Assembly (NCBI GenBank): GCA_023429275.1
Contig: JAEYWB010000784.1
Span: forward strand, 1-10,873
Reading direction: 5' to 3'
DNA: 10,873 nucleotides
DNA from: Planctomycetota bacterium
GTDB taxonomy: Bacteria > Planctomycetota > Planctomycetia > Planctomycetales > Planctomycetaceae
Below, piece after piece: positions 1 through 7,137 of this stretch. Every line of letters begins with the position of its first letter. Positions within the stretch are counted from its first letter, which is position 1. A model generated the notes under the pieces. The model was not told the DNA's origin. It was given only the letters and a program-made list of their open reading frames with translations, and did not search any database. The position numbers and the translations under genes were made by a program.

Positions 1-95
1 TTGAGATTCCCGACGAATTCGTGGTCGGCTACGGCCTCGATTACGCTGGAGACTATCGCTACCTGCCCTATGTGGGCGTGGTGACGCCAGGCTGA
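1..95 (+). CDS. hpt: Hypoxanthine phosphoribosyltransferase, C-terminal fragment
   Basis: Only the last 30 codons are visible; the frame opens at base 3 (bases 1-2 belong to a cut codon) and stops with TGA at 93-95. The peptide contains VVGYGLDY followed by [10 protein letters not shown], which matches the conserved C-terminal block of bacterial hypoxanthine (guanine) phosphoribosyltransferases (VGYGLDYxxxYRxLPYIGVL). The family converts hypoxanthine and PRPP to IMP in cytosolic purine salvage. The catalytic and PRPP-binding loops lie outside the window, so activity cannot be judged. The gene converges on the DUF1559 gene with only 45 bp between the stop codons. Confidence 0.85.
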   Translation, partial: EIPDEFVVGYGLDYAGDYRYLPYVGVVTPG

Positions 96-140
96 GCAGC
101 CGGGCTGCCCCTGGTGTATGTGGGGGGCGACAGAAGAGTT

Positions 141-1145
141 TCAGTCAAAGGTCGGGACCAGCTTGCCGTCGCTGCGGTGGGCCATCGCCTGCAGGACGCT
201 GTACTCGACCGACTGGGAGAGGAACGTCGCACGCCCGTCACCGAAGGCATAATTCGATCCTCCGGTGTGCCAGCTCAAGAGTCCGCCGACCTTGAGGAGG
301 TCCGCCTCGGTGACGACCCGCTCCTCGGGGAGCTGCGCCTTGGGAAACGGCAGGTACCCTCCCGTCTCATTCCGGACGAGCGTCCCGTCGTCCTGGCGGA
401 TGACGTCGAGGTAAGAGCTGACGCTCGTCGCACTGTTGGGGACTGTGCCGAGATTCCGCAGGCTCGCCCGGGTCCCGGACGCCCAGGTGAGGACTTTCGA
501 CGAGCTCGTTTCGCCGAACATCAGGGTATGCGGCAGCCCGTCTCTGACGTCGCGAATCCGGACCCGGCTGTTGAGGTGGAGCATCCCGTGATTGTCGTCG
601 GCGATCGGCGCTTCGACGTCGTGAGAGATGCCGGCGTAGTTCGAGCCGATGTCGCCGGATTCCGGGGAGGAGGGGCAGTTGACCCAGTTAGGCCGGAGGT
701 CCTCCTTCGCCAGGACGGAGGCGTTTTCCTTTGAGTCGACGGCCTTCGTGAAATCGACCGCGGCGTAAAGGTTTCCTCCATCCAGGTAGGGGAGGAGCTG
801 GACCGCCCAGCCCATGTAGTACCCCTCGCCCGGGAGATTGACGACCGGGCTTTTGACGTCGACCGAGCCGGGGGGGAACGTCGTGTGGGTCTGGTGGTAG
901 TTGTGCATCGCGAGGGAAATGTTCCCGAGGTTCGCGAGGCACTGCATCCGCCGGGCACCTTCTCTCGCCTGCTGCACGGCGGGGAGAAGCATGGAAATGA
1001 GGACGCTGATGATGGCGATGACCACCAGGAGCTCGATCAGTGTGAATCCGGCAGTTCCGCCACCGGCGCCGGTCCTTCCCGTCGGCCGGGAAGCTCTCTC
1101 GGGCTGCGGGAAGAGAAGGCGGGGGGACTGGTGACAGGCGCGCAT
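141..1145 (-). CDS. DUF1559 domain protein with prepilin-type N-terminus
   Basis: The product has 334 residues. After a basic, Pro/Gly-rich leader of 33 residues comes GFTLIELLVVIAIISVLIS (33-51), a type IV prepilin cleavage site (G33|F34) with the conserved Glu at +5 and a hydrophobic helix. It is followed by LLPAVQQAREGARRMQC, typical of planctomycete DUF1559 proteins. Near the C-terminus H293 and D303-G304 form the H-X9-DG motif of this family. The start ATG is supported by GGAGG six bases upstream (1152-1156). The family probably forms pseudopilins or cell-surface/periplasmic proteins; the exact role is unknown and genomes often carry dozens of paralogs. The leader is longer than in many relatives, but I see no better start. 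The gene lies downstream of the cold-shock gene but behind its terminator, so it probably has its own promoter. Confidence 0.93.
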   Translation of the reverse strand: MRACHQSPRLLFPQPERASRPTGRTGAGGGTAGFTLIELLVVIAIISVLISMLLPAVQQAREGARRMQCLANLGNISLAMHNYHQTHTTFPPGSVDVKSPVVNLPGEGYYMGWAVQLLPYLDGGNLYAAVDFTKAVDSKENASVLAKEDLRPNWVNCPSSPESGDIGSNYAGISHDVEAPIADDNHGMLHLNSRVRIRDVRDGLPHTLMFGETSSSKVLTWASGTRASLRNLGTVPNSATSVSSYLDVIRQDDGTLVRNETGGYLPFPKAQLPEERVVTEADLLKVGGLLSWHTGGSNYAFGDGRATFLSQSVEYSVLQAMAHRSDGKLVPTFD

Positions 1146-1151
1146 GACGAT

Positions 1152-1156
1152 CCTCC
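1152..1156 (-). promoter_or_regulatory. Ribosome binding site of the DUF1559 gene
   Basis: The minus strand reads GGAGG six bases before the ATG at 1145, a full Shine-Dalgarno core. It supports this start despite the unusually long prepilin leader. Confidence 0.75.
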
Positions 1157-1217
1157 GGATTCAACCATCGGAACCTACGAATGTCGCAGGGAGGATCGCG
1201 AACGGATTCCCGAGTCC

Positions 1218-1253
1218 AAAGAAAAATGCCCCCGGGATTGCTCCCGGGGGCAT
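1218..1253 (-). terminator. Intrinsic terminator behind the cold-shock gene
   Basis: The arms 1226-1237 (ATGCCCCCGGGA) and 1242-1253 (TCCCGGGGGCAT) are perfectly complementary over 12 bp with a 4-base loop at 1238-1241. On the minus strand the hairpin is followed by TTTTTCTTT (1226 down to 1218), so it terminates leftward transcription from the cold-shock gene, whose stop is about 70 bp upstream of it. Confidence 0.9.
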
Positions 1254-1323
1254 GGACGCATTCCTGCGGACGGTCGACGCAGGCTGTTGTCTTCAGCTCC
1301 CTGACGACTCCGACGTTTCGCCG

Positions 1324-1527
1324 CTAGACAGGGCGAACGACCGAGGCCCGCGCTCCCTTGGGACCCTGTTCCGATTCGAACTCCACATTCTGTCCTTCAT
1401 AGAGGGCTTCGAAGTTGGTGTCCTTCACAGAGGAGACGTGGAAGAAAAGATCCTTGCCCCGATCCGCCCCTGCAATAAACCCAAAGCCCTTGTCAGCCAC
1501 AATTTTCTTGATCGTACCGCGCTGCAT
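1324..1527 (-). CDS. Cold-shock-domain protein (CspA family)
   Basis: This 67-residue protein is a single cold-shock domain, the usual length for bacterial CspA-type proteins. RNP1 is seen as KGFGFI (residues 13-18) and RNP2 as LFFHVS (27-32), the two aromatic/basic strands that bind single-stranded RNA or DNA. The segment from EGQNVEFE to the C-terminus fits the last strands of the OB fold. Such proteins act as RNA chaperones and some are induced by cold; which paralog this is cannot be told. GAGGAAGGG lies about 5 bases before the ATG (1533-1541). The gene appears monocistronic: a terminator follows it and a gene-free stretch of about 400 bp precedes it. Confidence 0.95.
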   Translation of the reverse strand: MQRGTIKKIVADKGFGFIAGADRGKDLFFHVSSVKDTNFEALYEGQNVEFESEQGPKGARASVVRPV

Positions 1528-1532
1528 GGCAG

Positions 1533-1541
1533 CCCTTCCTC
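1533..1541 (-). promoter_or_regulatory. Ribosome binding site of the cold-shock gene
   Basis: The minus strand reads GAGGAAGGG, a purine-rich Shine-Dalgarno-like stretch ending 5 bases before the start codon at 1527. Confidence 0.6.
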
Positions 1542-1936
1542 AAAGACGTGAAACAGGAAATGAGAGCGTCCGCCACCGCCGAGCCGTCATGCACTTCCCG
1601 TTTTGAAAGCCGGCGTGTGAGGCACGCCCGCCTGCATCACACCACCAAACAATCTTCAAACCCGATTGCCCAAGACACGCAGTGCTTGCGCCACATCGAC
1701 CGTCTGTTGCAGATTGTGAAGCGTCGGTCCGAACATCGAAAGCCAAGGCAAATTACGAACATCTCTGACGTGAGCAGGAGACTAACGATCAAATTTTGCA
1801 AATGCCATCTCAAACCATTGACGACTTGCGATTTCACATGCCCAAAGGTCTCCACGGCTTGCGCGGCGATTACTCTATTCGCACGCTAACGAGTTTCCGC
1901 TTCAAAAAGATATTGCCCTTTGAAGTGACTGGCCGG
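1542..1936. other. Gene-free region upstream of the cold-shock gene
   Basis: About 395 bp with no convincing coding sequence. The short open frames lack ribosome binding sites and recognisable protein features. The part from 1650 to 1915 is visibly richer in A/T than the flanking genes. It should contain the promoter and leader of the cold-shock gene (minus strand) and the 3' end of the gene at 1937-2461. No good -35/-10 pair was found. A 7-bp inverted repeat (CTTCAAA at 1900-1906 and TTTGAAG at 1919-1925) lies just beyond the stop of that upstream gene and could be a weak 3' hairpin. Confidence 0.5.
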
Positions 1937-2461
1937 TCAGTCGATGTAGCCTGACATTTCCTGGATCGACTCCCGCTTGAGTCCGGACTCCTGCAGCTGC
2001 CCGAGCAGGTCCGCACGTGCCCCTGTCTGGGCGTTCTTCCTGTACCGGATCCGGACGTGGACTCCCTGGTCATCGCCTTGGGTTGCCTTGGCGAGTGTGA
2101 CGATCTCGGCCAGTTCCGCGGCCCGCGGCGGCATGTCGTCCGAGCCGACGAGGTATCCCGGGCCATCCACCGTGACTGTCAGGATCTCCCGCTGACCTGG
2201 CGAACGGGGCGACGCCGTCGTCCCGGGTGTCTCCGGCACCGTGGAAGCCGGCCCCACGATTGTCGGGGTGTTGTCCGTCAGCTGCACCTTTTCCTTACGG
2301 GCGGCGTTCGGATCGCGTGATTCGACCGCCACCCCGTCCCCCGTCCCGGTCTTCGTGCTGGTTCCCGGGCCGCCAGGGCCGAAGCCCTTGAACATCGATC
2401 CAATCCACCATCCGACAGCCAGGAGGCCGATGACGACGACAGGTGTGCGGACATTTTTCAT
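1937..2461 (-). CDS. Membrane-anchored protein, possible ExbD/TolR-like C-terminus
   Basis: No name can be assigned with confidence. The 174-residue product begins with one hydrophobic segment (about residues 7-24, TPVVVIGLLAVGWWIGSM) after a short basic N-terminus, implying an N-in single-pass anchor. Then comes a low-complexity Gly/Thr/Pro/Ser/Asp linker of about 65 residues and a compact C-terminal domain (about 92-174). That domain has the pattern strand (ILTVTVDGPGYLVG), helix (PPRAAELAEIVTLAK), strand (GVHVRIRYR), helix (ADLLGQLQESGL), resembling the periplasmic domain of ExbD/TolR. The membrane helix lacks the Asp that ExbD uses for proton coupling, and no ExbB partner is nearby, so an energising role is unlikely. 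The start has only a weak AGGA about 9 bases upstream. Confidence 0.7.
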   Translation of the reverse strand: MKNVRTPVVVIGLLAVGWWIGSMFKGFGPGGPGTSTKTGTGDGVAVESRDPNAARKEKVQLTDNTPTIVGPASTVPETPGTTASPRSPGQREILTVTVDGPGYLVGSDDMPPRAAELAEIVTLAKATQGDDQGVHVRIRYRKNAQTGARADLLGQLQESGLKRESIQEMSGYID

Positions 2462-2475
2462 GAGGAAGTCCTGAA

Positions 2476-2576
2476 GGAAGTTTTCAGTCGTCAGTCGTCA
2501 GTCATCAGTTGTCAGTCAGAGATTCGATTCCGCTCCGTCCAGACCGAAAACTGATGCCTGAGAACTCAAGACTTCT
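2476..2576. repeat. Heptamer-based imperfect inverted repeat (copy 1)
   Basis: The left arm consists of five consecutive 7-mers from 2481: TTTTCAG, TCGTCAG, TCGTCAG, TCATCAG, TTGTCAG. After about 25-30 bases without the unit, the right arm (about 2544-2576) read on the other strand gives TCTTGAG, TTCTCAG, GCATCAG, TTTTCGG, the same TNNTCAG-type unit in opposite orientation. Pairing is imperfect (4-5 of 7 per unit). It fills much of the gap between the reductase stop and the start of the membrane-anchored protein gene. The rest of that gap (2577-2675) shows nothing recognisable. Confidence 0.8.
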
Positions 2577-2675
2577 CCTCGTTTGTCTCAGGAAATCTGC
2601 GAGCTGTCCAGAAGATTCTCCGGCGGGCTTCGACATCGGCCTGATTGGCGTCCTCCGGATCGAACATCGGCCAAC

Positions 2676-3674
2676 TTACGGCGACATCCGGATCAGGAGC
2701 TTTCCGTCATGAGGCCTCGCCTCAAACGCCTCCCGGAACTGGCTCAAAGTAGAAACACCGGCGATGACCGAGGAGAACAGCCCGGCCCGGTGAAGCTTCC
2801 CGAGCTCGCGGATGATGCCAAGTTTGCCGGGCAGAGACTGTCGAGCCATCCAGGGGCCGAGCCAGAAGCCTGACAGCGTCCTGTCCGCCGTCATCAGGAC
2901 CCGCGACGGGACCTCGAGGGGGGCGTCGGACATCGCGCCGTAGACGACCATCCGTCCCCCTTCGCCAAGAGCCCGGAGGACCCGGCTTCCCAGTTCTCCG
3001 CCGATGCAGTCGATCGCGGCCAGGATCGGCTGACCTCCGGTGACTTCGCGGAGGCTTCCGCGGAGTTCCTCCTCGGTATTCACCGCGGCGTCATGGACGA
3101 CGCACGCCTCCGCCCCGAGACCGCGAAGCTCCTCGGCGGCGTCGGGCCGGCGGACGACGTTCACCGTCCGGAATCCGAAATGCCTCCCGAGTCGAACGAC
3201 CATCCGGCCGACCTGCGAGTTCGCCCCGGTCTGCAGCAGCCATGCCCCCGGTGCGAGGACATGGACCCGCCGGGTCAGGAGGAAGGCGGTCGCCGGGTTG
3301 ATGAAGTACGCCGCGGCCTGTTCGTCCGGGATTGAGGAGGGGACGGGGATCGCGCGGCGGGCATCGACGACGACCTCCTCGGCCCACGTTCCCTGGTCTT
3401 CCGCGAGAACGCTGACGCGTCGTCCGCGGAGGTACCTTCCGATGAGCCCGCGCGACTCGATGACTTCTCCAACCCCTTCAAAACCCGGGACCGCGGGGAA
3501 CCGGGAAGGGCTCTTCCCGTAGCGGCCACGGATATAGCCGACGTCGGACGGATTGATTGGTGCGAGCCGCATGCGAACGCGGACCTGGCCGGGGCCAAGA
3601 GGGGGCGAGGGGAGATCCTGCAGGGTCAGGACGTCGGCGGGCTCGCCGTGAGCGGCAAAGCAGAGGGCTTTCAT
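2676..3674 (-). CDS. MDR-family oxidoreductase, ETR/MECR-like (2-enoyl thioester reductase or quinone reductase)
   Basis: I place the start at the ATG at 3674, giving 332 residues, because MKALCFAAHGEP is the typical N-terminus of the family and the 33 codons upstream look non-coding and run into the cphA terminator. It is a cytosolic zinc-independent medium-chain reductase. INPSDVGYIRGRYG (40-53) matches the substrate loop of 2-enoyl thioester reductases, and Tyr52 sits where their catalytic Tyr lies. The nucleotide-binding loop is TGANSQVGR (149-157), close to the xANSxVGR form of the MECR/Etr1 group rather than GxGxxG. NVVRR (172-176) could bind the NADPH phosphate. No structural-zinc cysteine cluster is present. 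The subfamily reduces trans-2-enoyl thioesters with NADPH, but many bacterial members are annotated only as quinone oxidoreductases. It is separated from cphA by a terminator, so a link to cyanophycin is not supported. Confidence 0.88.
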   Translation of the reverse strand: MKALCFAAHGEPADVLTLQDLPSPPLGPGQVRVRMRLAPINPSDVGYIRGRYGKSPSRFPAVPGFEGVGEVIESRGLIGRYLRGRRVSVLAEDQGTWAEEVVVDARRAIPVPSSIPDEQAAAYFINPATAFLLTRRVHVLAPGAWLLQTGANSQVGRMVVRLGRHFGFRTVNVVRRPDAAEELRGLGAEACVVHDAAVNTEEELRGSLREVTGGQPILAAIDCIGGELGSRVLRALGEGGRMVVYGAMSDAPLEVPSRVLMTADRTLSGFWLGPWMARQSLPGKLGIIRELGKLHRAGLFSSVIAGVSTLSQFREAFEARPHDGKLLIRMSP

Positions 3675-3706
3675 GGCTGCGTGACCGCCTGGGGTTGCGG
3701 AGGGCG

Positions 3707-3746
3707 AAAACAAAACAGGAGGGTGACCACTGGGGTCACCCTCCTG
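3707..3746 (-). terminator. Intrinsic terminator behind cphA
   Basis: Arms 3716-3728 (CAGGAGGGTGACC) and 3734-3746 (GGTCACCCTCCTG) are perfectly complementary over 13 bp with a 5-base loop. On the minus strand the hairpin is followed by TTTTGTTTTCG, a U-rich tract. It lies about 43 bp beyond the cphA stop and just upstream of the reductase start, so it should end cphA transcription. Confidence 0.9.
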
Positions 3747-3788
3747 CAAGGATCGTTGATCGTACCGCGGCACTCCTGTGCCGGGAGA

Positions 3789-6440
3789 CTAGGGCCGGGT
3801 CGGCCGCGTCTGCTGCATCCGGGGGATCTGGACCCCGTACCGCTGCCGGAGATATTCGACGGTGTCGTCGACGACATCCGCCTGGATCACCATCAGCTCG
3901 CCGGGGTCGAGGTTCGACAGGGCGATCTCGGCCGCAGCCAGTGCCCCCTGGACCTGGTGAACCGCGTGGGAACGGGGGGGAGTCGCACCAGCCGACTCGA
4001 TCCCCTGGGCGATGAGATTGATGATCTCCCCCGGCTCTCGGCCGCGGCAGTAATCCCCCTCGTAGAGGAAGACGCGGTCGAACGAGTCCCGGAGGATCTC
4101 CCCCTGGCGGACGAGGTCTTCGTTCCGGCGGTCGCCCGCGGTCGAGTAGACGATCGCCCGGCGGCGGTGCGGGAAGCCCTGGATAGCATCGACGAGGGCG
4201 ATCAGGGCGGAGGAGTTGTGACCGTAGTCGATCACGACCGTTGCGCCGTTGATGTCGAGGATGTTGAACCGACCCGGGTTCTGATCGAACGTCGGAACGA
4301 AGTTCTCGGCCCGCAGACGGATCAGTTCCGCCGGGATTCCGAGCCCCCACGCGGCGGCGATCGCCGACAGCGTGTTCTCCACCTGGAACCCGATCCGTCC
4401 TCCGTGAGTGAGCGGAACCCGCTCGAGCGAGAGGAGGTTGATCTCGTGGTCGCCGGTCGCAAGGATCACGGCGTTCTCGCGGGTAAAGACCGCGCGGCCC
4501 CCCTTCTTGCGATGCTCGACAATGACGGGGTTTTCGCCGGACCGTGCGAAGTAGATGACGCTGCCCGGGCACTTCGGCGCCATCTCGACGACGAGCGGGT
4601 CGGCCGCGTTGAGGACGGCGTAGCCGGTCGGGGCGACGACGTCGACGATGCAGCGTTTGACCTTCGCCAGCTTCTCGAGCGTGTCGATGTCGTGCAGGCC
4701 GAGGTGGTCCCCTTCGCCGATGTTCGTCACGACGGCGACGTCGCAGCGGTCGAAGCCGAGGCCTTCGCGGAGGATCCCTCCGCGGGCGGTCTCGAGGACC
4801 GCCATCTCGACCTTCGGATTGGCGAGAACCGCCCTGGCACTCTTGGGGCCGCTGCAGTCGCCGCTGTCGATCCGCCGCTCGCCGACGGTGATGCCGTCGG
4901 TGCAGGTGAACCCGACGCACTTGTTGGTGCCGCGGAGAATGTGAGCGATGAAGCGGGTGGTGGTCGTCTTCCCGTTCACGCCGGTCACGGCGACGATCGG
5001 GAGACGGCCGTTCTGGCCGTTCGGGAACATCATGTCGACGAAGGCGTCGCCGACCGCGCGGGGCGTCCCCGACGAGGGGAAGACGTGCATCCGCAGCCCC
5101 GGGGCCGCGTTGACTTCGACGAACTTGCCACCGGATTGCTCGAGCGGAACGGAGACGGAGTCCGCCACGAGGTCGATCCCGGCGACGTCGAGGCCGACCA
5201 CTCCGGCCGCCTCGACCGCGCGGGCCGCGACATCCGGATGGACTTCATCCGTCACGTCGGCGGCGGTGCCGCCGGTGCTGAGATTCGCGTTGCGGCGGAT
5301 CAGGACCGTCCGTCCGCGTTCCGGTATGGAGTCGGCCGTGAGACCCTGCTCCGCGAGAACGGCGACGGAGATCGAATCGAGCCTGAGCTTGCTGAGCGGC
5401 GTCGCGTGGTAATCCCCGCGACGGGGATCGCTGTTGGCGATGTCGATGAGGTCGGAGACCGGATGGACTCCGTCACCAATGATCTTCGCCGGCTCGCGGC
5501 GGGCCGCGGCGACGAGCTTGCCGTTGATCACCAGCAGGCGGTAGTCGCCGCCCGTGATGTACTCCTCGACGAGGACCTTCGAGCTCTCCTCCCGGGCGGC
5601 GCGGTAGGCGACGCGGACCTGCTCTTCGGTCGTCAGGTTGAGGGCGACCCCCCGACCCTGGTTGCCGTCCTGAGGCTTGACGACGACCGGCAGGCCGATG
5701 TCCTGCGCGACGGTCCAGGCTTCGTCTTCGCTGAAGACCGGCTCTCCCTTCGGAACGGGGACGCCGACTTCGGCAAACAGCTTGCGGGTCAGCTCCTTGT
5801 CCTGGGCGATCGCTTCCGCGATGGCGCTCGTCCGGTCAGTCTCCGCGGCGCGGATCCGCCGCTGGTGAACGCCATGGCCGAACTGGATCAGGCTCTCCTC
5901 GTTCAGTCGACGGCACGGAATGCCGCGGCGGACCGCCGCATCGACAATCGCCTTCGTGCTCGGCCCCAGGCAGGCGTCCTGGGCGAGATCCCGGAGACGG
6001 GCGATCTCTTCCACGACGTCGAACGGCCGGTCGTAGACCGCCGCGAGGCAGAGTCGCAGTCCGGTCTGAAGGCATTCATTCCCGAGCTGCTCTTCGATGT
6101 ACTCGATAGCGACCTTGTAAACACCTTCTTCGTTGCTTTCGCGGGCACGGCCGAAGCCGACCGTCGTCCCGGCAAGGGTCTGAAGCTCGAGCGTGACGTG
6201 CTCGAGGATGTGGCCCATCCAGGTGCCCCGGCGGAGGCGCTCGAAGAAGCCCCCCCGCTCGCCGATGCTGCATCGATGTTCGATCATCGATGGCAGCCAC
6301 TTCATGATCCGCTCATTGAACCCGGGGAGTGAGTCCGATGGGCTGTCCTTCAACTCCTGCAGATCGACCCATGCCTCCAGCACTGGAAAATTTGCCCAGA
6401 TGTTTGGACCCCGCAAGGTGAGCACTTTGCGGATTTCCAT
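3789..6440 (-). CDS. cphA: Cyanophycin synthetase (CphA1 type)
   Basis: The 883-residue product is close to the usual length of about 870-900. CphA polymerises L-Asp and L-Arg into multi-Arg-poly-Asp using ATP, in the cytoplasm. The N-terminal domain opens with KVLTLRGPNIW and contains GGFFERL, GTWMGHILEHVTLELQ (about 72-87) and VGFGRARE. The ATP-grasp domain (about 210-470, Asp addition) shows VVVKPQDGNQGRGV (about 251-264), VEEYITGGDYR and the metal-binding FVEVNAAPGLRMH (about 440-452). The Mur-ligase-like domain (Arg addition) has an intact P-loop GVNGKTTTTR (about 487-496), LETARGGILREGLGF, TNIGEGDHLG and DYGHN. The intact P-loop argues for CphA1 rather than CphA2, in which this site is degenerate. 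I chose the ATG at 6440 (MEIRKVLTLRG) because GAGGA lies 4 bases upstream and homology begins here; the frame could open at 6527. No second cphA or cyanophycinase is visible. Confidence 0.96.
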   Translation of the reverse strand: MEIRKVLTLRGPNIWANFPVLEAWVDLQELKDSPSDSLPGFNERIMKWLPSMIEHRCSIGERGGFFERLRRGTWMGHILEHVTLELQTLAGTTVGFGRARESNEEGVYKVAIEYIEEQLGNECLQTGLRLCLAAVYDRPFDVVEEIARLRDLAQDACLGPSTKAIVDAAVRRGIPCRRLNEESLIQFGHGVHQRRIRAAETDRTSAIAEAIAQDKELTRKLFAEVGVPVPKGEPVFSEDEAWTVAQDIGLPVVVKPQDGNQGRGVALNLTTEEQVRVAYRAAREESSKVLVEEYITGGDYRLLVINGKLVAAARREPAKIIGDGVHPVSDLIDIANSDPRRGDYHATPLSKLRLDSISVAVLAEQGLTADSIPERGRTVLIRRNANLSTGGTAADVTDEVHPDVAARAVEAAGVVGLDVAGIDLVADSVSVPLEQSGGKFVEVNAAPGLRMHVFPSSGTPRAVGDAFVDMMFPNGQNGRLPIVAVTGVNGKTTTTRFIAHILRGTNKCVGFTCTDGITVGERRIDSGDCSGPKSARAVLANPKVEMAVLETARGGILREGLGFDRCDVAVVTNIGEGDHLGLHDIDTLEKLAKVKRCIVDVVAPTGYAVLNAADPLVVEMAPKCPGSVIYFARSGENPVIVEHRKKGGRAVFTRENAVILATGDHEINLLSLERVPLTHGGRIGFQVENTLSAIAAAWGLGIPAELIRLRAENFVPTFDQNPGRFNILDINGATVVIDYGHNSSALIALVDAIQGFPHRRRAIVYSTAGDRRNEDLVRQGEILRDSFDRVFLYEGDYCRGREPGEIINLIAQGIESAGATPPRSHAVHQVQGALAAAEIALSNLDPGELMVIQADVVDDTVEYLRQRYGVQIPRMQQTRPTRP

Positions 6441-6444
6441 ATCG

Positions 6445-6449
6445 TCCTC
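6445..6449 (-). promoter_or_regulatory. Ribosome binding site that fixes the cphA start
   Basis: The minus strand reads GAGGA four bases before the ATG at 6440. It favours this start over the in-frame upstream codon at 6527, which would add 29 residues unlike any cyanophycin synthetase N-terminus. Confidence 0.65.
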
Positions 6450-6555
6450 ATACCACACCGTTGTATCGATCAACGAAGTCGTTCCGTGGGAGGGGAATCG
6501 CCGGTCACGGAAGACCCGGCCTGTCAAACGTGATTTGAATGACTCGAACCGACCA

Positions 6556-6583
6556 GGAAGCCCGGGGACTGGTCCCCGCTTCC
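6556..6583. repeat. Hairpin in the cphA upstream region
   Basis: GGAAGC (6556-6561) pairs with GCTTCC (6578-6583) and GGGGAC (6564-6569) pairs with GTCCCC (6572-6577). A 2-base bulge (CC at 6562-6563) and a 2-base tip lie between. No T-tract follows on either strand, so it is not a standard terminator. It could be a leader structure of the cphA transcript or a protein-binding palindrome. Confidence 0.55.
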
Positions 6584-6679
6584 CAAGCGATGCCTTGGTC
6601 GAGTCCTATTCGACCGAATGTTCAAGACTTGACTGTCGGGCAGACTTTTCTGAGGCCCGGCGGGATACAACGTCCCCGC

Positions 6680-6702
6680 AGTTGACCATCGGAAAGTTGA
6701 CC
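6680..6702. repeat. Direct repeat AGTTGACC, 15-base period
   Basis: The octamer AGTTGACC occurs at 6680-6687 and again at 6695-6702. Related TTGAC cores lie at 6629-6633 (plus strand) and 6716-6720 (minus strand). It could be a regulator-binding site for the divergent genes; this is inference only. Confidence 0.35.
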
Positions 6703-7125
6703 GGGGAGAGATCTGTCAAAGCGTGTTACTGAGTGGGGCCACGTCCTCGAGGGACGGTCGCTTCGACATTGTCAGAGTCTTCGATGTCCTTTCGACATGG
6801 ATCAGTAATGACCGATCACTGCCAAACAGGTCCAGGCAGAGCGGGGACTATTATTTCGTGAGGCGTCTCTAAGTACCAGTCTATTCATCCCCGTAAAATT
6901 CAGCGGAAGGCGACCAGGTAACCGAAGGCTGCGTCGACGGAACCTCTCCGTGCGACCACCACCGCAGGGGAGCAGAAGCAGCGTCTGTACCGATCGGCAG
7001 AATTCCCCGCTCGCGAGTCATCGCCAATCCCGGCATTTCTCAACGATTCGCGAAAGAGGGGATTGTGTAACTGCCACACCACCAATAGATTGCGTCGCGA
7101 TTCCGTGCCATCCCCACCGCGAGGC

Positions 7126-7130
7126 GGAGG
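7126..7130 (+). promoter_or_regulatory. Ribosome binding site that fixes a TTG start
   Basis: GGAGG (within GGCGGAGG) stands 7 bases before TTG at 7138-7140. It decides the start of the ABC transporter gene: the upstream in-frame TTG at 7063 has its purine run only about one base away, and the added residues look non-coding. Confidence 0.7.
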
Positions 7131-7137
7131 TCGTTCG

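Larger units (their letters stand above)
6450..7125. other. Divergent intergenic region between cphA and the ABC transporter gene
   Basis: Nearly 700 bp without a convincing gene. It must hold the promoters of both divergent transcripts, but no good -35/-10 pair with proper spacing could be found on either strand. Visible structure includes a 12-bp imperfect hairpin at 6556-6583 and a spaced direct repeat of AGTTGACC at 6680-6687 and 6695-6702. Open frames in this stretch (for example 6900-7148 on the minus strand) have no recognisable protein features and no ribosome binding site. Confidence 0.55.

Noticed and set aside
96..108. Short palindrome between the hpt and DUF1559 stops as a terminator
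   Set aside because: GCAGCCGGGCTGC allows only a few base pairs around a loop and has no T-tract on either strand.
1637..1855. A 72-codon minus-strand frame upstream of the cold-shock gene
   Set aside because: It has a GTG start with no ribosome binding site, is rich in Cys, Arg and Trp, and shows no family resemblance.
2481..2515. CRISPR-like array
   Set aside because: Units are 7 bases and directly abutting with no spacers, and an inverted arm follows; this is a heptamer repeat, not a CRISPR.
3675..3773. A longer N-terminus for the reductase, from 3773
   Set aside because: The extra 33 residues overlap the cphA terminator hairpin and do not resemble MDR proteins; homology starts at MKALCF.
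3648..6332. An 894-codon open frame on the plus strand
   Set aside because: It lies antisense to cphA, whose three-domain protein is unmistakable. The plus-strand product is Arg/Asp/Val-rich with no recognisable motif; long antisense frames are expected opposite GC-rich genes.
6441..6527. A longer N-terminus for CphA, from 6527
   Set aside because: The added residues are unlike any cyanophycin synthetase N-terminus, and GAGGA precedes the ATG at 6440.
6522..6527. TTGACA on the minus strand as a cphA -35 box
   Set aside because: The hexamer is present but nothing like a -10 box lies 16-19 bases downstream.
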